Part shown: positions 23,495 through 34,932 of the stretch, one piece after another
How positions within the stretch are numbered: the stretch's first letter is position 1
How the letters are laid out: each line of letters begins with the position of its first letter
Assembly (NCBI GenBank): GCA_036365145.1
Contig: JAEOAD010000024.1
Location: forward strand, 10,262,501-10,326,500
Source of the DNA: Orientallactaga sibirica
Lineage: Eukaryota; Chordata; Mammalia; Rodentia; Dipodidae
DNA: 64,000 nt
Reading direction: 5' to 3'
The notes under the pieces: model-generated
The model's database searches: none
What the model was told of the DNA's origin: nothing
The model's input: the letters and a program-made list of their open reading frames with translations, nothing else
Program-made: the position numbers and the translations under genes

Positions 23495-24268
23495 ATCCTA
23501 CACGTCTTTTCTGAGGCACAGCGATTGCTTCCATCTGGCTTCTCACACGGAAGTGCAAAGTGTGTGCCATCGCCCCCCTCCCCCATGGAAGACTCAATGG
23601 ACATGGACATGAGCCTTCTGAGGGTTCAAAACTATCTTTTCCGTTACGACCTAAAGGCGGACAAAGATTATCACTTTAAAGTGGATGTTGATGAAAATGA
23701 GCACCAGTTGTCATTGAAAATGGTCAGCTTAGAGGCTGGGGCATAACATGAACTACACAGCATTGAGGCAGAGGTAATGAATTATCAAGGAAGTCCAACT
23801 ATAGTTAACACTGGAAACTTTGAAAATGTCTGCAGACCCAGCAGCTTCTCTTGGGAACTTTGGAATTACACCAACTGTGGTCTTAAGATTGAAGTGTGGT
23901 TCAGGACCTGTGCCTATTGGTGGACAGCTGTCAGTAGTTGTACAGGAGGATATGGAATCAGAAGATGAAGACGAGGAGCATGTAAAGCTCTTACGTGTGT
24001 CTGGAAAGTCATCTGCACCTGGAGGCAGTAGTAAGGTTCCATGGGGAAAAAAAATAAAGATTTTACTGATGAAGATGATTATGAGGATGAAGACGTTAAT
24101 GATGATGATGAAGATGATGAGCATGATGATCTTGATGAAGATAAAGCTGAAAATAAAAGGTCCAGTAAATAAATCTGTATGTGATATCCCAGCTAAAAAA
24201 TGCACAAAAATCAAATCAGAATGGGAAAGACTCAAAACCATCCATACTAAGAACAAAAGGTCAAGAGG

Positions 24269-24307
<39 letters not shown>

Positions 24308-24816
24308 AAAAAAAGAACTCCCAACCACCAAAAGGACCTAGTTCTATGGAAAATATTAAAGCAAAATGTAAACAAGTATAGAAAAGGGTGGTTCTCTTCC
24401 CAAAGTGGAAGCCAAGTTCATCAATTACGTGAAGAATTACTTCAGGATGACTGATCTGGAGGCTATTCAAGATCTGTGGTAGTGGAGGACATCTCTTTAA
24501 GTAGATTAAACAGTTGTTTGAAATTGTCCATCTTCATTTCTGTAACAGGGGTTATCTGACATTTTAATAATGCAAGGTCAGAACTTCCTGTACCATGTTT
24601 GATAAATATTGTCCAAGTTCTATTGCCAAGAATACATTGTCTATAATGCCTGTTTAGTTTGTAAAGATGGTATTTCAGCCTTTGCTTGGTTTTGAGTATT
24701 TATACAATGTGAGGATAGGATATAATAGTAGTGGCCAGACTTGGAAATAGTGAAGAAACAAAAATATTATGTGTGAAATAAACACATATTTTAATAAAGT
24801 AGTACTGTTTCTATTT
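23495..24816 (+). pseudogene. NPM1P: Processed pseudogene of nucleophosmin (NPM1)
   Basis: Intronless, mRNA-like copy. It runs from probable 5' UTR (start approximate) through ATG at 23585, the coding region, the ancestral stop at 24498-24500 and about 310 bases of 3' UTR, ending after 'ttttaataaagtagtactgtttctatt', which carries the AATAAA signal. The parent is a nucleolar chaperone of ribosome biogenesis. Visible parts in order are the N-terminal core ([25 protein letters not shown]), the middle of the core ([11 protein letters not shown]), the acidic tract (codons near 24060-24150, in another frame) and the C-terminal domain (near 24405-24500, matching [15 protein letters not shown] residues). 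Defects: stop at codon 54 (23744-23746), several frameshifts (near 23810, 24040, 24150-24200), and a 34-A run at 24272-24305 inside the coding region. The name means 'pseudogene of NPM1', not an approved symbol. Confidence 0.95.
24272..24305 (+). repeat. A34 tract inside the NPM1 pseudogene
   Basis: Thirty-four A residues, then G and eight more A. It lies where the parent coding sequence has a lysine-rich AAG/AAA segment, so it looks like slippage expansion within the copy, not a poly(A) tail. Confidence 0.9.
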
Positions 24817-26155
24817 TTAAAAGGGATGTGTTTTGTATGAATTTGTCTATAATTTTTTCTCACAATTAGAAGTAAATAGGAAAAGATTTGATTGAGAGCA
24901 GAAAAATATGTTTACTAGTATAAAAAAATATTGAATGTAACTCCATTTCCTAGACAAGACCAATTTTTTCCCAAATACAATTCTTATACTTCATGATGCT
25001 ATAAGAACCTTAATTAAGACATGTTGACATTCCAAAATATATTTATGAGTACAATTATTAGAAATATTAGATTAATCAAATAGTTTGGAGAGGCTATAAT
25101 ATATTAACCTTATCCATATATTGGGCATAAAACAAAGGAAAGCATTGACATTACTTTGTACATTTTAAAATATCATTAAAAGAAAAAATCACAGAAACCA
25201 CTTCTTGGATTTTACTTTTATAAAGCTTGAGTGAGTCACTAATAGTTTCAATCATTGGTTCACATCTGTTCATATTTTATGGAGAGATGCCCAATAATTA
25301 ATCAAAATCTTAACAACTGTCATACTGCAGAGAAATGGTATGACAACGTCTAGCAAGGCATGTTAAACATGGGAATTAATTTGCATTACTATTATTGGTA
25401 AAGTTCAAAGATGTGCAGACTCTTCAAGTTTGATTTCTTTGTTAAGTCACTGTCAATACATTACAATTAATATATTAATTTAATGTCTAAATCGTTTTAA
25501 AATTTACCTTCTCTAGAACTATTTTTATTGCCATGTATATCTTAAATTATATAATTAAAATTTAAATGTTGAATTAATATACAATAATCAAGATATTCAC
25601 ATCACATAGTACATACTATGCACATTTTTAGTAGAGCATAACTCATTCTATGACAAAACTAATTAAATAATAAATATCTCAAATCAAAGCAGCACTTTTG
25701 TTTTCTAGTAAAAGCCAAACATAACTGCCAAGAAATTATTTATAATTATCTTTTCTAAGTCACGTCAATTTTTGCTTCATCATTCCTCTTCCTCTAGGAA
25801 AATTAAAGGGATATTCTGATACTGAAATGAATGAAAAGCACCTATATAATCATACAATTTTATCTGTCTTCATTCTTTCACAACTTGTAGCTATGCAGGA
25901 TAAAGGAAGATTAGGTCATCACATGTATTCTGAGGCCTGGTAGCAGCAGCAGCAGCAGCGATGGTAACTTACATAGACGCTAAGAGCAAGCATGCTGTCC
26001 TTTCCTCATGCCCTTTCTCATTTCCATCTTACCCAAGCATGGCTGCTTCTTTAACCTTATTATGCCTAGATTTTATAGTCTACTATATTTTTTGCTGTAT
26101 AACCACTTAAAACACAAATACTGTTCATTTTAGGTAAATTAAATAAATGATTGGT
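24817..26155. other. Unique AT-rich sequence
   Basis: Nothing recognised apart from a short (GCA)n at about 25938-25957. Confidence 0.5.
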
Positions 26156-26512
26156 TTTAAGTATTATTACAGTCAGCTTCACAAAACTGGCAGAAAACAC
26201 CCAAACAAAGGCAATTTAAAGGAGTAAAGGATATATTTTGGTTTACAGACTCCAGGAAAAACTCTATGATGGCAGAGAATGCTGATGGTCTGAGCAGAGG
26301 TTGGGCATCACTTCTGCCACAGCAGGTGACAAACAGCAGCAGAAGGGTATGCCAAACACTGGCAAGGGGAAAGTGATTATAACATTCATAAGCTTGCCCC
26401 CAGTGATACACCACTTCCACAAGCTCCAATTCCCAAATTGCCACCAGCTGAGGACCTAGTGTTCAGAACAGGTAAGCTTATGGAAGACATCTGAATCAAA
26501 CCACCACAAACA
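26156..26512. mobile_element. URR1-like old rodent repeat
   Basis: 'aggcaatttaaaggagtaaaggatatattttggtttacagactcc', 'ctatgatggcagagaatgctgatgg' and 'attgccaccagctgaggacctagtgttcagaa...atctgaatcaaaccaccacaa' match a common rodent repeat, in my recollection a non-autonomous hAT type. The 95-residue open frame on the minus strand is chance. Confidence 0.45.
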
Positions 26513-27864
26513 CATATGTGAACTTTAACATTTCTATGTTTTGTTGATTGTTTTCTGTATGAGGCTTATTAAGAGTATAGAAAAATATAATCATATATAT
26601 TTATTCAACATAAAATAGTTGAAGAAAATTGGGGACATAAATAATGAGCTGATATACCTTCTTGCATTAGTAAATGTAAATGAATAATGTTATTTTTAGG
26701 ACTAATGTGCTACTGTAATAATTTATTTGTAAAATGCATAAAACAAAAGGAAATTTTCAGAAAAGTACTAATTGCTATTATTAAAAAATTCCAAATGCTC
26801 TCACTTATAATAGGACAATTTTAATTTCTGAAAAACAATAAAAATAGTAAAAATTATAAAATGATAAACAGGTAATATTTTGATTCCTTAAATCAAAAAT
26901 ACTTTGTTCTTTTTGTAAATGTTGTGCATACCCACTAGAAGGTAAAAAATTTCATTTAGGTGCAATTACATTAATTCACTCACCTTTATTTCCTATATGC
27001 TACGTAATCTAGACTTTTTGATGAAATGAAGTCTTAAATATACACAGATATCTTCCAATTTACTAAAATACTGAGTTCACTTTTATGTGATACAGAAATC
27101 CTAACTAAGCACATCCTAACATAGAGTTCTTGAACTAATGATGCTATTTTTACAAAGTTTTTAGTCCCGGATTCCATGATCTCTGCTTTCCGTGTCCCAT
27201 GCCTAGGTCATGATAGCTTACAACATAAACAGTCTTTTATAGCCTCAGTGCTTTTGTACATGGACTCTTCTGGTGAATTGCCTTTTTTACATTCTTGGAA
27301 AGTAATTTAAAATATCATCCCTTTCATGAGGTTTCTTTGGCCACCTAATTCCCATTAATTTCTATCCTCCAAGCCATTGTAGGGTATTAAATTGTTTATT
27401 GTATGTCTGTGTATATGATCAACTCTATGTATATGTTTTGTGTTGTTTGTGCAATGGTTACTCTATGTAAGTGCCTTCATTCTTAAAAAAAATACATGCT
27501 ATATATTTTATAAAATAATAAAAACTATTTGTAATTGATTTTTTCTAAGCACAAAATATGAAGTAACAACAATATGAACTACTCTTTACTACTTTTCAAT
27601 AACTTTTGCAGATTTTATGGACCCAGTTAATTTAAAATAAAATTCATTAGGGCCCAGAAGCATTGCTGTTGCTAGAAATTTTTTGTTTAATAATAAAAAT
27701 AATAGTGATGATGATGACGATGATAATGAAGTGAACTGGAGCACTTATACTTTTAAGAAAGGTCTGCTACAAACAGCTTGCATTTACTAAAATGTATTCA
27801 AAGATATCTATGTGTAGATTAACATTGAAGCATGAGGAGACAATGGTAGAAACGGCAGTTAAAA
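26513..27864. other. Unique AT-rich sequence
   Basis: A weak L2-like flavour at 27290-27370 is not strong enough to call. Imperfect (GAT)n at about 27702-27727. Confidence 0.45.
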
Positions 27865-27877
27865 TGAGTAAGATTGA

Positions 27878-28135
27878 GGGCTGGAGAGATGGCTTAGTGG
27901 TTAACCGCTTGCCTGTGAAGCCTAAAGTCCCCAGTTCAAGACTCGATTCCCCAGGACCCACACAAGCCATATGCACAAGGTGGTGCATGCATCTGAAGTT
28001 CATTTGCAGTGGCTGGAGGCCCTGGTTCAGCCTCTCTCTCTCTCTCGTTCTCTCTCTCTCTTTCTCTCTCTCTCTTTCTCTGCCTCTTTTCTCTTTGCCT
28101 ATTTGTCGCTCTCAAATAAATAAATAAATAAATAC
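27878..28135 (+). mobile_element. B2-type SINE, type 1, with TSD
   Basis: Head 'gggctggagagatggcttagtgg', 'agactcgattccccaggaccc' (B-box region), 'gcatctgaagttcatttgcagtggctggaggccctgg', CT microsatellite (28033-28085) and '(AAAT)n' tail. Duplication 'tgagtaag(a/t)ttga' at 27865-27877 and 28145-28157. Confidence 0.94.
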
Positions 28136-28157
28136 CAAAAAAACTGAGTAAGTTTGA

Positions 28158-29374
28158 GTCTCTACTTTAAAGATGACATACAGAGCATATGATCTACCTT
28201 CCAGATGTTTAGTAACTCACATGAGTAGTATACATCTTAGTGAATATCCTAGGCTAACATCACAGGAGTCTTGCTAAGATAACTAGAATAAACCATGTTT
28301 CAGAGCTTTTAGTCCTTTTATGATAATCTTCCTGGAGAGAAAGAGCATGAAGTGGAGATTCCTCCAGGTTGGAGAAACATTGAAATCACTTCATTTCACA
28401 GCTTAAAAAAAAAAATGTAGCATGGAATTATACACATATAAGCTGGAAGTTTGCCATAACACATTTTAATTGTCTGTGAGGAAGGACAGATAAAAGTAAA
28501 ACTATTCAAATCTTGACAATATGTCATCACATGTAGTAAAAGTCAGAAATTACTAAACATGAGCTGAAACATGAAAACACTGCCTCATGAAATGCAAAAC
28601 AAAGATCTTAATTTAACATTAACAAAATATGAAATCGGTGTTGTATTTAAAGGACAATGTCTAACTAAGCTACTTTCAAAATATTTGGCACTTAAAATGT
28701 AATCTGAATGAGTGAAAATAAAGGAAATCCTAACAAAAGTAGAAACTATGAGATCTGCCAGAATTGAACTGAAGTGTTCGATAATTGAAATGAAATATCT
28801 GGGTGGATTTATGGGAAGATTATAGAAAGTGGAAGAAATTATTAATGAACCTGAACATTGAACAATAGAAATTACTCAATAGAAAGAACAGAAAAAATCA
28901 TGGAAGAAGAATGAATAGGGTTACACTGAGCTGTGGCACAATATCAAAGTGTCTAACAGACTTCCCAAAGTAATGTAAGGAGATTGAGACAGAAAAAAAA
29001 TATATATATATATTGGAAATTTCAAAAATGAGTTCAACATACAGGTCTTTTACTTATTTGCTTAGGCAAGTTGTTTATTTTGCAACACTGTGGTACAATT
29101 TTTAAAGATACAATTTTAATTTGTTACTTATATTCATTAGTTGAAAATTTTCAAGTAAAATAACTTAATTTCCAGAAATTAGGTAAATAAATGAAAACAT
29201 TTTATATTTTTCAAGAAAGGAAAAACAACTATTTCCATTTTGGAGAGAACATCAGATTATACTTTCAAGAAGCTTAAAAAACAAGAAATATATATTATGA
29301 ATAAATTTGAAAATTTGTGATGTTTTCTATGAAAATTGTTTTGTTTATAGATAATAACAGTCAATGGATAAAAA
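28158..29374. other. Unique AT-rich sequence
   Basis: Nothing recognised apart from a (TA)n at about 28999-29012. Confidence 0.5.
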
Positions 29375-29388
29375 AATAATTTCTAAAC

Positions 29389-29542
29389 CAGGCATGGTGG
29401 TGCACACATTTAATCCCAGCACTTGGGAGGCAGAGATAGGAGGATTGTCATGAATTCAAGGCCACCCTGAGATTATATAGTTAATTCCAGGTTAGCCTGG
29501 ATCAGAGTGAGACCCTACCTTGAAAAACCAAATAATAATAAT
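29389..29542 (+). mobile_element. B1 SINE with 14-bp TSD
   Basis: 'caggcatggtggtgcacacatttaatcccagcacttgggaggc', complete body and 'gagaccctaccttgaaaaacc' with an AAT-rich tail. Perfect duplication 'aataatttctaaac' at 29375-29388 and 29543-29556. Confidence 0.95.
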
Positions 29543-29556
29543 AATAATTTCTAAAC

Positions 29557-30224
29557 ACAACACCCATTTATTAGTAAGAAAGTAACTAAATAAAATGATC
29601 TTAACCAAAGTTGAGCTAAAAAGAATGTATTAAGTATGGTATTGGCATATGTTGTGCAGCTATTTCTTCTGAATTGAAACATTTCCTCATGGTACAAAGC
29701 TCACTAAGATTATTAAGTGAGTAAACAATCTTACACAGCACAGGATATAAGCCTCACAAGTCCCAGGAAACTCTTGAGCTGTACAGGATTTACAAGGCCT
29801 TCCCTGAGGTTGTATAGGCCATGACAACTGCTAAGGAAAGGAAACTCTCCAAACAACTGAACTCCTTATAGATTATGTAGCAAGCTCCATGGATTTGATT
29901 TTGTGAGTTGTCACTCATTATGAGGTGGGCTTTTCAGTGATGTGATTGCCTTTGAGCCATACATACTCCTGTAAGTAATAGCACCTCACCCCTCCCCATT
30001 ATAAAGAACCCCAGTAATCTTAATCTGTTAATCTAGATGATTGAAGTTATTCCTTTAATCTGTGTTTTCTGTGCCTTATCTGGGGTAAATAGATGTTTGT
30101 ACAGATCCTTCTATTAAAAAAATCACTCAAATAACATAAATACATCTGACTTCATTTTTCAGAATAAAATAATGAAATATTTCTCTCTACATTTAGATAG
30201 GTCTTAGGTTACAGTAAAACTATA
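29557..30224. other. Unique sequence
   Basis: Less AT-rich than its neighbours but no repeat or exon recognised. Confidence 0.45.
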
Positions 30225-30579
30225 ATTCTTTTTTATTTTAGTTATTTTTATTGACAACTTCCTTAATTGTAGACAATATCATTTTGATATCATCATCTTA
30301 TCCTCCTATTACAATGGTCTTGTATGGGTTGTGTCAGGCACTGTGAGGTCATGGATATCCAGGACATTTTGTATCTGGAAGAGCACGTTGTAAGGAGTCC
30401 TACCCTTCCTTTGGCTCTTAACATTCTTTCTTCCACCTCTTTCTCAATGAACCCTGAGCCTTGGAAGATGTGTTAGAGATGTTTCAGTGCTGGGCACTCC
30501 TCTGTCCCTCCTTCTCAGCACCATGGTGCCTTCTGAGACATCCCTAGATCACCACCATCTGAAAAGAAAAGCTTCTGGG
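30225..30579 (-). mobile_element. L1 3' UTR subfamily A, 3' segment of an inverted insertion
   Basis: T-rich start, 'ttattgacaacttcc', 'gtcttgtatgggttg', 'ggtcatggatatcc' and 'gaaaagaaaagcttct' in the same order as 11.7-12.09 kb. At about 30579 the match stops and resumes in the opposite orientation. Confidence 0.75.
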
Positions 30580-31090
30580 GGTCACAGATGCTCCCCAAAC
30601 ATTATAGGCCATTGCCAAGGCCCTTGGTTTCCCACCAGGAATAGATCGCAAGACTCTATTGCTGAAGACTCCACATACTTGGGCTGCAAGGTCACTGAGA
30701 AATCCTGTTGAAGCTGAGCTGAAAGCCTCCTCCATGTGGACCAGCTGACAGAAAGCTGGAAAAAGCTACACTGCATGCAGCTCAACGGAGAGAGAAAACA
30801 CCAGTGAAAATACTCAATAGTGAACACTGCAAGCTTTTAATTTGGCCACCCAGGCCATGTGAGCCAATGGGTGCAATAGTGGCAAGTCTGTTATGAGGGA
30901 AACCAACTGTTCTCTAGTTGGACTGGAGGCCTGCTCCATGGGAGGGAATACATTCCTGATACTGAAAACCTATGGCAGGGGTAGTCATGAGCCCTGGGGG
31001 TGTAATGTTTGCTGGTGTCTGGCTAAATGTATATACTATGCTCACCAAATTGCCAAGTAAGCATTTCTCTTAATGTCCATACTCATACAT
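30580..31090 (+). mobile_element. L1 3' UTR subfamily A, 5' segment, inverted
   Basis: This stretch is the reverse complement of the part of the subfamily-A sequence that follows at 12.12-12.62 kb: 'agaaagctggaaaaagct', 'gtgcaatagtggcaagtctg', 'tgtctggctaaatg'. Together with 30225-30579 it forms one L1 insertion whose 5' part is flipped, the known product of twin priming. Confidence 0.75.
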
Positions 31091-31231
31091 TAATGCTAAA
31101 ATTATAACTCTTTATCCACCATTTACATCTGTGTTTTAATAGCTCTAGAAGACACTATAATTTGCCATGAATAATTTAGCACTATTGACACATAAATAAC
31201 ATGTGAAAGTTTATCATTATATCAAACATCA
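31091..31231. other. Spacer between two L1 insertions
   Basis: Unique AT-rich sequence. Confidence 0.4.
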
Positions 31232-33059
31232 AATTTTTTTTTTTAATTTTTATTAGATATGGATATATTTAGTATGTAAACAACACATGTTGGTACCATC
31301 CTTTCCCTCCTCCCTGCCCCTTTTCTGAAGAGGCCTCCTCATTGGGGACACAAGTGAACCCCATGCATATTGTGGGTCATGCATTATGGAGGCAGCAGTC
31401 AGTTATGGGGGAGAGGCAATGTCTCTGTGCAAACTTTCCCAACTTGTGACTCTAACAATCTTTCACAAAATTCCCTGAGCCATGCTTGGAGCATTTTAAG
31501 TCTACTTTGGTGATGGGCACTTAGGAGCCTCTGGCTCTCTGGTTTGGTAGGTGTTGAGAGTCCTCAGTGTCTATCTCCTTCACCCTTGTGCTGATATAGA
31601 TTCACAAAGAACGCAGCACACTTGCTCATTTCCCCAGTTCCTCTGTGGTTTCAGCTGGGGCTGGGGTGCAGCGCACTAGGTCATTTATCTCCTTAGGTCC
31701 AGCTCTGTCTGAAAAAGAAAGCAGATTCTCCAACAGAGAGTGAAGTCAGTACCAGTAAAATGGGATAGCCATTATTAATTTAGAGAGAATTTAAAGGGTG
31801 TACATGCTCTTATAGCCCAAGATTAGTGGAAGCTTGACAATGGAAAGCAGAGTCATTATCTGGATATGATTCTTATTTGTTTCCCAGTTCCAGATATGGT
31901 TTCCTTTCCACTGAGTGGATCTGTTAGAAAATCCAAGAGCAGCTGGTTACCCACCATGGCTCTCTTCCAGATTCCAACCAAGTCTCTCCATGGTCAATGC
32001 CAATAGCATATGGTTTCGTTAGCAGTGGGGTCTTACCATTAACCTCTGGTGGGTCATCAAGTGCTCTGACAGAAGTCTATCTTATTTGTTTTGGGAGATC
32101 TAGTAGGTCTCTCTGACGAACAGCTCATTGTGGATGTAAACAACATCCTAGTGCAGGGAATTATAGGCCAGTGCCAAAAGAAAAGAAAAAGAGAAGAAAG
32201 AAAAACAGGAAGTATTTAAGGTTAAGTTTCTTCTCACCCTCTCCAGGGCCCTTCAATTCAAATGCTCCCCTAAGGTCTTCTTGAGGGTTGTACCTTTTAG
32301 TCTGACTTCCAGGATATAGCATTCTATAGTACCAGTTCAATTAGGGTTCAGTTTTGTGTCCTCCCCCCACCCTTTCCTTTCCCTCAAGCCCTACTGTCCC
32401 TATTGTCTAAGCCTCGAGATACTATTTAGGGATGTCAGCAACTCAAGCCGATCCAGGTTAGGAACTGCAGATGAGTGAGTCCATGTGACGGTTTTCTTTC
32501 TGAGATTGTATGAGTTCACTTACATGAATCTGTTCCAATTTCAACTATTTTTCTACAAATTTCATTGTATCATTTTTTCTTACTGCTGAGTAGAATTCCA
32601 TCATGTAGATATACCACATCTTGGTTATCCATTCATCCAATGATGGGCACCTGGTTGTTTCCAGTTTTTAGCTATCATGAATTGAGCTACTGTAAACTTG
32701 GTTGAGCAAATATCTCTGAACTCAGATGTGGAGCTTTTAGGGTAAATGCCCAGTAAGGGAATAACAGGGTCTGTTGCTAACTCTCTATTCATCCTTTTCA
32801 GAAGTCTCCATATTGATTTCCATAGTGGTTTTATCAGCTTACATTCCCACCAACAGTGAATGAGGGTTCCTAGTGCTCCACATTCTTGCCAACATTTGTT
32901 TTCATTGTATTTTTTAATGTATGCTATCCTTACTGGGTAAGGTGGAATCTCATAGCTGTTTAAAGTTGCATTTGCCTAATGGTTATGGATGTTGAACATT
33001 TTCTTATGTGTGTGTTAGCCATTTGTAATTCTTCCCCTAAGAAATCCCCTGTTGATTTT

Positions 33060-33400
33060 CTGCTTGGATGACCTGACTATTGATGATAGTGGAGTATTGA
33101 AGTCTCTGACTATGATGGTGTTGGTGTTTATTGCTGTTTTATTGTGGAGTAGATTTTTTTTTTTTTTTTATAAACTGTGGTGCACCTGTGTTTGGTGCAT
33201 ATAGATTTATGATTGTGATGTGCTCATTTTGGATATTCCCTTGATGAGCAAGAAGTGGCCTTCTTTTTACTTTTTTGATTACTTTCGGTTTGAGGTCCAT
33301 TTTATCAGATATTAAAATAGAAATACCCACTTTTTTTTATTTCCATTTGTTTGGAAAATCATTTTCCAACTTTTCACCTTGAGCAGGTGTCTATCCTTAG
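33060..33400 (-). pseudogene. L1 ORF2 endonuclease-domain fragment
   Basis: Reads ISILISDKMDLKPKVI, then NIQNEHITIINLYAPNTGAP, matching the segment of the L1 ORF2 endonuclease around the conserved N-x-YAPN motif. It is followed by lysine-rich noise from a T run (33153-33168). Catalytic residues upstream of this segment are absent. Confidence 0.8.
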
Positions 33401-33435
33401 AGGTGAAGTAGGTTTCTTGAAGACAGCAGATAGAA

Positions 33436-33562
33436 GGGCCCAGTTTTTTTAATATTTTATTTTTATTTATTTATCTGACAGAGAAAGTGGAAGAGAGAGA
33501 GGGAGGGAGAGAGCAAGAGAGAGAAAGAGAATGGGTGTGCCAAGGCTTCCAAGAACTGCAAA
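33436..33562 (-). mobile_element. B2-type SINE fragment inside L1
   Basis: 'aatattttatttttatttatttatctgacag', AG-rich block and 'aatgggtgtgccaaggcttcc' are the 3' half of a reversed SINE. The head is missing. It sits between ORF1 and endonuclease remnants of the L1, so it was inserted or left there after an internal deletion. Confidence 0.8.
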
Positions 33563-33876
33563 AAAAGTCTATTTTGTTATTTTGCATCATATCCATCTCT
33601 TTTTTGAGGTATGATTTAAATTCAGTTCTGATTTTCTTGATGCTTCCTGGAATTCATTCTTGCATTTGATCAAGTGTTCATTAAGTTTAATCAACCATTT
33701 GTTGAGATCATCCATTTCTTGACTTACCTTCAATTTATTCATATCTCTTTGGAGGTTTCTGACAGTTGCTTCAATAAAGTTAAGCCTACTATCAAAAAGT
33801 GAACACTCTAGGAGAAAATTCTGTTCAATTTCATTGATACGATTGTTGGTTCTTTGATGGTTTGCTTCCAGTTCAG

Positions 33877-33912
<36 letters not shown>

Positions 33913-34071
33913 ACCAGGTTCTCATTGGTTGTTGTTCTTTTATTTGGGGAATGAATTCTGTTGACTTCTCTATATTTCATTGGAGGATTCCATTGTAGAA
34001 TTAAGCATCCTTGGTGAAGATCTCTCAGGTTTCTGACTTTCATTGGCTTTTTTGCATTGTTGTCTACCCAT
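33563..34071 (-). pseudogene. L1 ORF1 N-terminal half
   Basis: Starts MGRQQCKKANESQKPE, continues after stops and a 33-T run (33879-33911, read as lysines) into NAELEANHQRTNNRINEIE and VRNLQRDMNKLKVSQEMDD, a heptad-like, charged helical stretch. That fits the coiled coil of L1 ORF1p, the RNA-binding chaperone. The RRM and C-terminal domains are not present. Confidence 0.8.
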
Positions 34072-34149
34072 TTTTGGAAGACTCTTTATTTTATTGAGGA
34101 GGAAGCAAGTTTTTGTCCTTTGTTCCATGCACCCTCTGACTCAAATGAA

Positions 34150-34595
34150 CAGGGATGTTGGTACCCAGTGGCCAGTCAGAATACCAGAGCAAAAGGACTG
34201 ATTTCAGAGCTCACTTAGGGACCAAGCCTCCCCATGCAAGGCACAATGGAATCTATCAGGACCAGGGGAATAGGAGGAGCCAGGAACAGTGATCTGGCCT
34301 ACTTACTCCATGCCTTGCCCTCCAGCACATAAATGGGCTCAGGGAACTTGGTCCACTGGGAGGACCCAGGAAGGAGGGGTCCGGCCTATTAACTCCCCAC
34401 CATCAGGCCTGCCCATCCACTGCCAGTGAAGGGAAGTGGCAGGAGCCAGGAAATGGGTCTGGCCTACTCACTCCACACTGCAGAACACACCTGCACACAG
34501 ACAGGTTCAGGGAACCCAGACCAGGGAGGTGGGAAGAGCCAAGAAATGGGTTTTTTGCCTGCTCACTCAATACCACCATGCCTGCCCACCTCAAA
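34150..34595 (-). repeat. Imperfect tandem repeats in L1 5' UTR
   Basis: Four units of about 77-96 bases, each beginning near 'ggcctactcactcca' on the plus strand (34294, 34382, 34459, 34555) and containing 'gggaacccagaccaggg..gg' and 'gagccaggaaatgggtctgg'. They occupy the place where rodent L1 promoters carry monomer arrays. GC-rich compared with surroundings. Confidence 0.7.
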
Positions 34596-34722
34596 AATAT
34601 TTTTATATAGTCTTTTAAGTGGTAAAATTTCTGAGTTTTCTATGGAAGCTTAATTAAAGATATCACTAATTAGTAAATAATGGATAACTTTTTTATCATT
34701 GCACATAATTAAAGTAAGTCTA

Positions 34723-34932
34723 GGATGGAGCAGGCAGAGGTCCTTCCAAGTGTAAAGAGGTGGAGGGGTGGTTGGTTTATCATTGAAGGCAGGTGTGAGC
34801 ACAGCTGCCATGGGTGGCAGGTGTAGCTGTTGTCACACCAGGCCTGTCCAGAATGCCATGTCCACAGAAGCCACTTCCTGGTTCCTCCTAGCAGGTGGCC
34901 TGGCTAGGGCCCAACCTGCATTGTGCCATACA
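34723..34932 (-). mobile_element. Truncated relative of the provirus: gag spacer joined to LTR
   Basis: 34723-34797 matches provirus-internal sequence near 60072-60205 ('gaggtccttccaag', 'aaagaggtggaggggtg', 'tatcattgaagg'). From about 34805 to 34932 it matches the end of the LTR ('caggcctgtccagaatgccatgtccacagaagccac', 'cattgtgccataca'). In the provirus these two stretches are about 1 kb apart. No second LTR or target duplication is visible, so this is an independent, heavily deleted copy. Confidence 0.8.

Larger units (their letters stand above)
31232..34595 (-). mobile_element. L1 with 5' UTR repeats, internally deleted
   Basis: Read on the minus strand: 5' UTR with imperfect tandem units (about 34595-34150), start of ORF1 (ATG at 34071-34069), ORF1 coiled-coil region (to about 33563), an inserted SINE fragment, an endonuclease-domain piece of ORF2 (33400-33060), the ORF2 C-terminal end (33055-32540), 3' UTR subfamily B and a tail 'ctaataaaaatt' plus A12 (31232-31255). 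Most of reverse transcriptase and the C-terminal half of ORF1 are missing, and several stops are present. About 3.4 kb against the usual 6-7 kb. Confidence 0.85.

Noticed and set aside
24269..24310. A34 run taken as the poly(A) tail of a truncated NPM1 retrocopy
   Set aside because: NPM1 coding and 3' UTR sequence continue after the run to the AATAAA near 24790-24800.
23753..24331. 192-residue open frame on the minus strand
   Set aside because: It is antisense to the NPM1 pseudogene; its Phe run is the A34 tract read backwards.
27290..27380. Possible L2 remnant
   Set aside because: Only weak resemblance in one block; not enough conserved order to call.
34402..34653. Three overlapping open frames near 34.4-34.65 kb
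   Set aside because: They come from the GC-richer tandem units of the L1 5' UTR, and none shows a domain.
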